NCBI GenBank assembly: GCA_018398765.1
Contig: JAHBMJ010001338.1
Coordinates: forward strand, 1 to 17,500
DNA: 17,500 nt
Direction of reading: 5' to 3'
DNA from: Chromera velia
Taxonomy: Eukaryota; Sar; Chromeraceae
The notes under the pieces are model-generated. The model saw only the letters and a program-made list of their open reading frames with translations, was not told where the DNA came from and made no database searches. The position numbers and the translations under genes are program-made. Positions 9,120 through 15,839 of this stretch are shown here, in pieces (position 1 is the first letter of the stretch; every line of letters starts with the position of its first letter).

Positions 9120-9561
9120 ATTCATCTGTTCGTTCCTTCGTTCCGTACTTCCTTTCTCTCTTCCTTTTTTTCTTCCGGTCTTTTGCGTAAGCCCCTCTTG
9201 CTGCCTTTTCCTTTTGGTCCGCTGCACTCATCCTCGCTCCCTCCCCCTTGTTTTCTGCGTGCTCTCGCACTCGCTCCCGGCCGCTGTTTTTTCCCTGGTC
9301 TCTCTCGATCCCTATCTGAGTCTCTGGGCGAGTCGATGCATTGAAGAGAATCACTCAGAGAACTTCTTGATTACAAAGAAGCGTGTATCCATCTGTTCGC
9401 CTCTCTCTCCACATGTATTTGTACGTATACATATCTAGATATGTGCATTCCGAAGACTCGTTGTTTTGCTTGTGTGCGCGTGTGCGTGTGCCTGTGTGCG
9501 CAGACTTATCGGCTGGGGACAGATCGTGAGGGGAAAGGTGTTTGAACTCTCGTCTCAGTAG
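3876..9561 (+). CDS. EIF2S3: Translation initiation factor eIF2 subunit gamma (complete, 11 exons)
   Basis: eIF2γ is the GTPase core of the eIF2 complex; it binds initiator Met-tRNA and carries it to the 40S subunit. Exons: 3876-3896, 4030-4108, 4321-4736, 5199-5300, 6305-6433, 6748-6816, 7362-7444, 7809-7870, 8226-8352, 8835-9050, 9504-9561. They sum to 1362 nt, 453 residues plus TAG, close to the usual 460-475. Every junction keeps frame. Visible motifs: P-loop GHVAHGKST (37-45), switch I around NITIKLGY (65-72), DCPGH (117-121), guanine-binding NKVE (173-176), ISAVLK (207-212), then the two β-barrel domains with [43 protein letters not shown]. The ATG at 3876 sits in a strong context (GCACCATGG). 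Oddities: the guanine motif has Glu in place of the usual Asp, and only one Cys (88) remains in the zinc-knuckle region. Exon 1 could instead end at 3947, adding 17 residues; the shorter form resembles plant N-termini better. Confidence 0.97.
5301..5690 (+). repeat. GTCA/GTCG tetranucleotide array beginning at a splice donor (eIF2γ intron 4)
   Basis: About 390 bp of near-perfect GTCA and GTCG units, with some GTCT, CTCA and ATCA variants. Its first base is the first base of intron 4, so the GTCAGT donor is itself the first one and a half units. In the sense frame it reads as a Ser-Val-Gln/Gly-Arg pseudo-protein, which is an artefact. Only the first donor joins in frame to the exon at 6305. 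Confidence 0.95.
6066..6300 (+). repeat. TG-rich microsatellite complex upstream of the exon 5 acceptor
   Basis: A long run of GTGT, GCGT and GAGT units ending in a short CG alternation (about 6283-6296), a few bases before the acceptor GCAG at 6301-6304. There is no normal polypyrimidine tract on the sense strand here; the TG run takes its place. The minus strand gives a His-Thr open frame, an artefact of the repeat. Confidence 0.95.
6709..6735 (+). repeat. (CT)n tract serving as the polypyrimidine tract before exon 6
   Basis: A CT dinucleotide run ends 12 bases before the acceptor ATGCAG at 6742-6747. It is both a microsatellite and the likely polypyrimidine tract of eIF2γ intron 5. Confidence 0.85.
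7970..8050 (+). repeat. CT tract followed by alternating CG tract in eIF2γ intron 8
   Basis: A CT-rich stretch runs into a CG alternation of nearly 30 bp (8023-8050), broken only by GGCA in the middle, which makes it a near-perfect inverted repeat. Such alternation can adopt Z-form DNA or extrude a hairpin. Confidence 0.85.
8806..8830 (+). repeat. (GT)n microsatellite abutting the exon 10 acceptor
   Basis: A GT run directly touches the acceptor TACAG at 8830-8834 of eIF2γ intron 9. As in intron 4, a TG-type repeat replaces a pyrimidine tract. Confidence 0.9.
9051..9118 (+). repeat. GTTG/CTTT/CT repeats at the donor end of eIF2γ intron 10
   Basis: The intron opens GTTGGTTG, then CTTT tetranucleotides, then a CT run. 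It is another case where the sequence at and just after the splice donor is a tetranucleotide repeat. Confidence 0.85.
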
Positions 9562-10253
9562 GGCTCTGTACTGTCGTACGCAGCTTTTTTTGGTTTTGGA
9601 CTTTTGAAAGTGCTGCTTTCATGCAACCTTTTTGAGTTTTGGGTTTTGGGCTTTTGAGGGTCCACTGAAAGGGCTGAAGGCGGGGTGGGAGAAGGGAAGG
9701 GAATGGACGGGACACGACACGCAATTTAAGGCATCGATCCAGTCGGGCAGCTAGCTTCATTCGGCGTGTTGGTCGTTTTTCATACAACGCCTGGAGGGTC
9801 TCAACCGGCATGTGAGAGAGTTCAACTCGATCGTCGTCCATTTATCCTCGTCCTGCAAGCTGCAGGTGCTTAGGCAGGTGCACGTATTCAGTCTTCGTTT
9901 GTGCATTCATGTGGGTTGTGTCAGTCGATTTCCAGCGCAATATGACAGTGAGTCACGGCGGAGCGCTTCGGCCGCTCACAAATGTATAAAGATATTCCGG
10001 TTCGACACCATTCTCCTAGCCACTCTCACAACAGGTTTCCGCATGTGGATGATGCATGCAGTCACCTGGGCTAGCACTGGCACAGTAGCACCTAGCTAAG
10101 CACCCAGGCTATACTAGCCGCTTCAGTTTATAAGCAGCGTAAGCTTAATTTGCAATCAAACTGATAATCTAGGGTTACCGTTACCACCAATCATTATATG
10201 ATGTAGCTAGCAATATAGGGGTAATATTCAAAACTATGAAAAAAAAAACCTGG

Positions 10254-10254
<1 letters not shown>
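9562..10254. other. 3' flank of eIF2γ and intergenic DNA
   Basis: No gene is supported here. At 9589-9660 a GGTTTTGGACTTTTGA block occurs twice in variant form. A minus-strand open frame (9841 down to 9506) has an N-terminal part that reads like protein, but it overlaps the eIF2γ stop region and has no recognisable homologue. From about 10100 the sequence turns AT-rich before the GATT repeat that starts the mobile-element mosaic. Confidence 0.5.
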
Positions 10255-10291
<37 letters not shown>

Positions 10292-10340
10292 ATGTTCCGG
10301 CGCCCTAGGGCCTTCCCGCTGTGTCTATCTGTCGCCACAG

Positions 10341-10682
10341 CTAGCAGGGTGGGGCGTTCCCCAGCCTAAGCTGAAGTATCAGACCCCGCCCTCGGGGCCC
10401 GCCAGAGTCTGTTGCCCTGGCCGTTGCTGCATGATTGTTCATTGTTTGAGCTACGACTCTGGATCCGTGTTGGCTTTCCAGCCTGAAAATCGATCTGAAA
10501 CGGCATGCAATTTGGGCTTCCTCGCTCTTCTTGTTCGCTTTATCAATCTTCTTCTGCGGCTCCCTCCTTCCCCACCCTAACGCTCCTTCGGTCATCTCTA
10601 AGTTATCAATTGTCTCCTCATATTCTTTTGTTAGTCTCTCGATCGTCCGCTGTCTTCCGGTGATTCCTGCATGTCTGGCCAT
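10341..10682 (-). CDS. Unidentified open frame inside the composite element, left part
   Basis: A 113-residue minus-strand frame, rich in charged residues in its N-terminal half (RLTKEYEETIDNLEMTEG, KKIDKANKKSEEAQ), suggesting a short coiled coil. The C-terminal part is Gly/Arg-rich and less protein-like. It follows another charged minus-strand frame (11020 to 10712); they could be exons of one gene carried or captured by the element, but no junction was found that I would defend. No family recognised. Confidence 0.3.
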   Translation of the reverse strand: MARHAGITGRQRTIERLTKEYEETIDNLEMTEGALGWGRREPQKKIDKANKKSEEAQIACRFRSIFRLESQHGSRVVAQTMNNHAATARATDSGGPRGRGLILQLRLGNAPPC

Positions 10683-10711
10683 CAGAGTGTCTCCCTCTAT
10701 GTATCCGTATA

Positions 10712-11020
10712 CTATCCTGGATACTCCTCAAACACCCTCCATCTGAATGGCGCCCATCCCAAAAACTCATCCGCTACGGCATGACATTCATTCAACAGAA
10801 AGCAGAAAAGCGTCAAGTTGTCTCTTTTTCCCTCTTCTCTGTTGAGCTCTTCTCTTTCTGTGGCTGCCTTTCTGGCTCTTTCTTCCATCTTGCTGTCCCA
10901 TTTCTTTTCTATCTTCCTGAACATCTCTGCTCTCTCTCTGTCAAAAACATGACATTCTGTCCTGATTGATTGATTCGATTTCATTGCTAGATTGACTGAT
11001 TGATTGACAATGATTGACAA
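10712..11020 (-). CDS. Unidentified coiled-coil open frame next to the hAT-like insertion
   Basis: The frame is 102 residues. Residues from about 28 on (RERAEMFRKIEKKWDSKMEE and onward) are strongly charged and helical, a probable coiled coil. The first part derives from the GATT-like repeat and is unlikely to be coding; an acceptor-like TTTGACAG sits just before the charged part, so a spliced exon is possible. It ends three bases from the left target-site duplication of the 11031-12373 element, which may have split the original gene. Function unknown. Confidence 0.3.
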   Translation of the reverse strand: MSIIVNQSVNLAMKSNQSIRTECHVFDRERAEMFRKIEKKWDSKMEERARKAATEREELNREEGKRDNLTLFCFLLNECHAVADEFLGWAPFRWRVFEEYPG

Positions 11021-11030
11021 TCACTATGAC

Positions 11031-12373
11031 TATTAAGGACGAGAAAAGGTGCATAGGTGCAAGGTGCAAGGTGCTTTGGACGAATACACCTGAATTCAGG
11101 TGCATTTCGGGTGCATTCATCAGGTGCATTGTTTGTACTATAAAAACATAAATTAAAGAGCCGTCTCCTAAGGTTTCTAGCCATTAAAAGGCGCCTAATT
11201 CAATGCCTAAACACTCTTTCTCATATAGCATAGCTGTACAATCTTTTACTATAAAAATTTGATTGAAAAACATATAAAAAGTTGATAAAGCCGATAGCAA
11301 GTCTCGTTTTTGAATTATGAAAACGATCCTTTGAACTGGATTCAACTACACTGCAGCACTTCATTTCTTGCAAATGCATTCTCATGCCATTCATCAATAA
11401 ATTAAAAAACAGTAAAAACATTCTAACGATGGGGAATCTTCTTAATTTTGTGGAGAAACGGGCTAAACGGTGCTGTCCGAAGCATGAAAGACATGCCGCT
11501 GCCTGAGCAAAGAATGAAAGTCTTAGAGGTACAGTCATGTTGCTGACTGAGTAGAGAGTGGAAGAAATGGAGACATGCTGCTGACTGAGTACTAGAGAAT
11601 GAAAGAGGTGCAGTCATGTTGATGACAGAGCCAAGAGTGAGATAGATGGAGCCAGGCTGCTCCCTGTGCAAAGAATGAGAAAGGTGTAGTCATGCTGCTG
11701 TCTGAAATCAGAATAAAAGAGGTGTAGTCATGCTACTGTCTCAGTAAAGAATGAAAGAGGTGCAGCAGTCATGCTATTGACTGAGGAAAGAATGAAAGAG
11801 GGGCAGTCATGCTGCTGTCTTGGCAGAGAATGAAAGAAAAGTAGAGGTGCCGCTCCTGGGTAGAGGGTGAGACATACAGAGAGAGAGGGACCGTGTCACG
11901 CAGTCAGGCTACTCATGACCAGCGAATGAAAGAGATGCGGTCATGCTGCTGTCTGAGCAGAGAATGAAAGAGGTGTAGTCAAGCTGTTGACTCAGCAGAG
12001 AAAGAAAGAGGAACAGTCATGTTACTGGTCGACTGCAAGAGCTGCATGCATGGTTTTTGTCAGATGACATAGATCTGCATGCATATGTGCGTATGTATGC
12101 ATCTTTGCATACGTGAGACTGCATGGCGGCCCACATGCGAGAGAGATAACGCCCCGGCCAGCGTTAGAGGCGCCACACAGCACCGCACTAGTGAAGGGCC
12201 CCGTCAGCTGCTGCATCTTCACCTATATAGGCATTGGACTCTTAAAACAATCTCTTTGCTCCACACAATACACCTATCAGGTGCATCCAGGTGCATAGGT
12301 GCAAATCAGGTGCATCAAATACATTTTTTGAGAATGCACCTTTTCTGGAATGCATCTTTTCCCGTCCTTAATG
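11031..12373. mobile_element. hAT-like non-autonomous DNA transposon with exact 8-bp TSD
   Basis: Both flanks carry ACTATGAC (11023-11030 and 12374-12381), a perfect 8-bp target-site duplication. The terminal inverted repeats are 24 bp and agree at 21 positions (left TATTAAGGACGAGAAAAGG..., right reverse complement CATTAAGGACGGGAAAAGA...). Just inside, both ends carry many copies of AGGTGCA (about 11047-11130 and 12270-12345), like the subterminal transposase-binding repeats of hAT elements. The 1343-bp body has no credible transposase, so it would be mobilised in trans. The middle is a 38-bp minisatellite. The termini do not exactly match the usual hAT consensus, so the superfamily is probable, not certain. 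Confidence 0.82.
11482..12035. repeat. 38-bp degenerate minisatellite inside the hAT-like element
   Basis: Units begin GAATGAAAGAGGTGCAGTCA and continue with TGCTGCTGACTGAGCAGA-like sequence. Unit starts at 11597, 11635, 11673, 11711, 11749, 11790, 11828, 11924, 11962 and 12000 are mostly 38 bp apart; earlier starts at 11482, 11512 and 11558 are less regular, and about 11830-11924 is degraded. Most units contain AGGTGCA or a close variant, the same motif that is repeated at the element's ends. Confidence 0.9.
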
Positions 12374-12464
12374 ACTATGACGCGCCATGATCGTTATCCA
12401 TATCCGGAGCTACTAGTAGTTGGATACTTCTAACGTTGACATGATTAAATGATGATTCTAAGAT

Positions 12465-12471
12465 ATGATTG

Positions 12472-12503
<32 letters not shown>

Positions 12504-12504
12504 C

Positions 12505-12550
<46 letters not shown>

Positions 12551-12580
12551 AATTGATTGATTGATTGATTGATTGATAAA
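12465..12580. repeat. (GATT)n microsatellite
   Basis: A GATT tetranucleotide run with rare interruptions, lying between the hAT-like element and the CCCTGCAA-ended element. The same unit forms the left edge of the composite region (10255-10290) and, in reverse complement, its right edge (13222-13245). Confidence 0.95.
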
Positions 12581-12706
12581 TTGATGTACCCTGCAAAGAC
12601 TTAGGAATTTAGAGGAATTTAGACAGGAATTTAGAGGAATTTAGCTAAGAATCTAAAAGAATGTAAAGAGGGGAATTTAGAGGAATTTAGCAATTCTTGG
12701 GAAGTC

Positions 12707-12828
12707 GATTTCTCATGAGGTGTCACATCATAAGTTAGAACTTGATATTAATAGTGCTTATAGACCTATATTAGAGCTATAAGCACCGTTAATATTAAAT
12801 TTCAATTCATCATGGTTCATAAGAAATC
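12707..12828. repeat. Long imperfect palindrome (foldback unit)
   Basis: Two arms of about 55 bp pair imperfectly around a loop near 12765-12771. The innermost stem is GTGCTTATAG against CTATAAGCAC, extended by TAATATTA-type and ATTTCTCATGA/TCATAAGAAAT pairs. It occupies the centre of the CCCTGCAA-ended element, directly left of the nested CTAGGC copy. Confidence 0.8.
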
Positions 12829-12841
12829 CTATAGAAGAAAC

Positions 12842-13079
12842 CTAGGCGACGTACAGTAGTAAGAAAATAAAAAAAACTGGAAAGGTCTGTTCTTTTTTTT
12901 ATTATTATTATTTTATGGACGATGATCATTAAAGCTGAAACAAGTAAAACACTGATGAGTTACTTATGTTTTATGCTTCAGGACGGTCTTAATTGAAGGA
13001 TCGAGGAGCAAAAAAAAAAAAAAAAAATCTGTCAATATGTATTCTTTTTTTTTTTTTTTAACCACTGTGCGTTGCCTAG
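12842..13079. mobile_element. CTAGGC-family inverted-repeat element, copy 2 (nested)
   Basis: The left end CTAGGCGACGTACAGTAGT and right end CCACTGTGCGTTGCCTAG match copy 1 at 2624-3269; the right-end 18 bases are identical in both copies. Runs of A and T follow the termini in the same arrangement. At 238 bp it is much shorter than copy 1, and its interior is different apart from the sequence near the right end. The 8-bp flanks (12834-12841 and 13080-13087) share only the central AGAAA, so the target duplication is decayed or the boundary differs. It lies inside the 12587-13186 element and so is the younger insertion. Confidence 0.78.
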
Positions 13080-13245
13080 TGAGAAATCGACCTCCAAAGT
13101 TTAGGAATTTAGAGCTCTAAATTCCTTTAGATTCCTGTCTCAATTCCTCTAAATTTCTGTCTAAATTCTTAGGTCGTTGCAGGGTATACTTTCTAGTGGG
13201 AAGGCCCTAGGGCGGAACATATCAATCAATCAATCAATCAATCAA

Positions 13246-15839
13246 GTATATTTTTAACATCCTATTTTTCATTTTATAAAGACCTTTTAGGTATATAGAT
13301 CAATATTTTAGTCTGGAGGGGGTAAAAAGTCTAAAATAAAAGAAAATGCATCTGAAGACCACACCTGGTTAACATGCTTACATAAAAGCGACATGATGTT
13401 AGTCATCATCGGTCGTCATGCATGTTACTTCGTTATGAATGATGAATCGTCAACAGACATCAGTGCATGCAGAAATTCAAAGTGAGAAACGTTGATGTCA
13501 GAAAACGCATCCTTTTTTCTGTGTTCGTTGTTTTTGATCTGCCCCCCAACTTCACAATTTCATGCACTACCTAATATTATGGTGTTTACTTCAATATTTC
13601 GTTCCCACACGTATGAGAAGTACTCCAACAGCCTGCTGCAAAATCTCACTCTGTCTGCGGACAAATCTAGAGAAAAAAACTTCAAGACCAACCAACTGTG
13701 TGCGGGCTGACAAAAATGCAAGCGCCTCTTTTGATGTTCAAAGCACATGCATAGATTCTGTACAATCAGCAACACACATGGCCGTCTCTCTCATTGTTTT
13801 CCGCCCCGCTACCCCTGACTTCAAGTTTCCCTTTCTCTTCCCCTACTAGTTCCCCTACCCATCTCATATCCCAGACTCATGCTTGCACGCCGCAGACCAA
13901 AGAACAGACAACTTACATACTCTCTGGACGCTAAAACTTCTATCAACGTTCTCTCATCCATGCAAAAGAAACGCATCCACATATACGCACACAGGTCATC
14001 CCCTGCATGCATACAAACAATTAAATACATATGAATACAAGAGACTGATACTCCCCGATCGACATTCCCGAAGAATAACTCATTTTTTCTTACTCAAGCG
14101 ACTGCAGGAAAGAAACGCACTTCTCCCTCTCGTCCCACTAGCTCCCCACCTGCATTGCTGAAACACATTCACGCGATTCTGCGTCCAAACCGCACAACTC
14201 AACAATTCTCTCTCCCCACTCCCTTCCTCTGTCACATTGTGTTTGCGCGCGTCTCTTTGTGTGTGCGTGCGTGCGTGCGTGCGGTTTTGTGTGTGTGCGT
14301 GTGTGTGTGTGTGTGTATGTGTGTGCGTGTGTGTGCATGCGCGTATACACGCACACACACACCTATTTGCTCGTACAAACAGAAATAGATAGACAGAGAA
14401 TAAGAGAGAGAGTGTAAGTGCGAATGGATGTGCAGGAAAAAAAAAAGTGGACGGGGGCCCGGGAGAAAAATGAACTTCCTTTCTTTATTTTCCAATCGAA
14501 TCTGACTAGCTGACAGTGGTGGCGTAGAGAGGAAAATGAGGAACGAAGAGGAGCAAGAAGGGGGTTGCGATCGATCCGATCTTTCGGAATCCGCATGCAG
14601 GCTCTCTCTGGGCTTGTTTCCGCAAGGTCGTTCCTCTTGGATACGTCCTTCTTCGATCGATCGTGGCTGATGCATTAAGGGTCGAGTCGTGTAGATCGAT
14701 CGAACCTGCATGCATGGATCGGTTGGTGTCTCCCCGGCCGGACACGTACATTGTCTGCCGAGCTAGGTGTGGAAAGAAGCCGCCGGCCCCTCTCCTTACT
14801 CCATGCAGTACCCCGAACATGAATCAATACGTCTTCTCTGTTTCTTCCTCCTTTTCTCTCCTTCTCCGTGTGCGTCCGTGTGTATCTGCATGTGTGTGTT
14901 CGAAAGAGAAAGACAGAGGGAGAAAGAGAGAAAGAATGGACGGGCACAAAGATGGAGAGACGGATGATCATGAGTGGAACCAGACTGGATGTGTGGATGA
15001 AAAGATGGACGGGCAGAAGAATGGATGGATGGGTGAACAAAAAGATCATTGGATGGTGCCATCATATTCTCATTGCTTTCTTTTTCCTAATTCTTTCTGT
15101 TTGAGATCAGTCTTTCTCTTGATCTTTCATCTTTCGAAAAGTTTAACATTTTTCTCCAATCAGACCACACACGTAAAACGGAGAGACGATGTGACGCAAA
15201 AGACAAGAGACGATGTGACAGAGAAACGCGCGTCATGTGTTAGACCGAAAGACAACAGAAAGAAAGAGTCTCAGATCTGGGCGGGGATCAAACACAGTCC
15301 CTCTGCTTGTCTGGGTGAATAGATGTGCAGGGAAGGGCACTTTAAATTTCACTGCATTGATCGATCTATCTTTTGACAGGTCAAAAGAGGAAAACAGACT
15401 GTCCTTTCTCTGTCTCTCTCGGCCTGCCTGCTTAGCTTCTTCTAATTGGCAGGAGTGAGTCAGTTGGTCGGTCGTTTTTCTTTTTTTTCTGTCTTACCGC
15501 TCGACCGAAGCTTTACTTGCCTGCCCCTCATTCGACCATCTCTTCATCCATTTGCGACATGTACAAACAACCACCTTTTCTGAATGCGCACAATTGACAA
15601 AGACTCAGGGAATTGTCAAAGAGGGGGGATGAGAAGGGTGCAGGAAAGAGCCGTCTGTAGGGTGAGAGGGGGGATGAGAGGATGAGAAGGGTGCAGAAAT
15701 TGTGTAGGAAAGAAACAATAATTTCAAAAGAGCCGTCTACCATGACATTTCAGTCTTTTCTTCTTTTCGATCGATCCCGCCTCTCATGATGAGGGGGGAA
15801 AAAGGAGACAGGAGCAGAGGAGCGGTGATCCTCAAAGCT
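13246..15839. other. Intergenic region, mainly AT-rich then microsatellite-rich
   Basis: No gene is supported across about 2.6 kb. 13246-13500 is AT-rich. 13500-14200 is pyrimidine-rich on the + strand and without recognisable coding content. 14255-14362 holds GTGC and GT repeats. 14380-15060 is a mixture of GA-rich, GATC-rich and GGAT-rich simple sequence. At 15618-15735 a block containing GAGGGGGGATGAGAAGGGTG and AGCCGTCT occurs twice as a direct repeat. The longest open frames here follow the simple repeats and show no family signature. The 3' UTR of the minus-strand gene probably occupies the last few hundred bases. Confidence 0.5.
14255..14362. repeat. GTGC/GT microsatellite
   Basis: GTGC tetranucleotides followed by GT dinucleotides with scattered C and A substitutions, then a short CA run. 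Simple-sequence DNA; open frames over it are artefacts. Confidence 0.92.

Larger units (their letters stand above)
12587..13186. mobile_element. Inverted-repeat element with CCCTGCAA ends
   Basis: The left end reads TACCCTGCAAAGAC followed by repeats of AGGAATTTAG. The right end is the reverse complement, finishing GGTCGTTGCAGGGTA. The arms stay similar for more than 100 bp (left to about 12717, right from 13080), both ending at TCGATTTCTCA or its complement. If the ends are CCCTGCAA and TTGCAGGG, the flanking TA on each side would be a 2-bp target duplication, as in Tc1/mariner-type elements; the TA could equally be part of the repeat. No coding capacity. The element is interrupted by the CTAGGC-family copy at 12842-13079. 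Confidence 0.72.
10255..13245. mobile_element. Large composite region bounded by inverted repeats (about 3 kb)
   Basis: The left boundary is a GATT repeat followed by GATATGTTCCG, then GCG, then CCCTAGGGCCTTCCC (to about 10317). The right boundary at 13198-13245 is its reverse complement without the extra GCG: GGGAAGGCCCTAGGG, CGGAACATATC, then AATC repeats. The arms are nearly identical, so this looks like the two ends of one large element or a recent inverted duplication. No target-site duplication was found outside the tetranucleotide repeats. The interior contains two other inserted elements (11031-12373 and 12587-13186) and minus-strand open frames near the left end. Confidence 0.6.

Noticed and set aside
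8809-9438. 209-residue + strand frame
   Set aside because: It contains eIF2γ exon 10 in a shifted or extended form and continues into the CT-rich intron 10.
9506-9841. Minus-strand frame whose first 40 residues look protein-like
   Set aside because: It overlaps the last eIF2γ exon, becomes low-quality after residue 45 and resembles nothing known. It is not supported without transcript data.
11482-12035. CRISPR-like array with 38-bp period
   Set aside because: The whole unit is repeated and degenerate, with no unique spacers. It is a minisatellite within a transposon.
14663-15322. 219-residue + strand frame
   Set aside because: Its composition follows the GA, GATG and CT simple repeats beneath it, and it has overlapping frames of similar length on the other strand.
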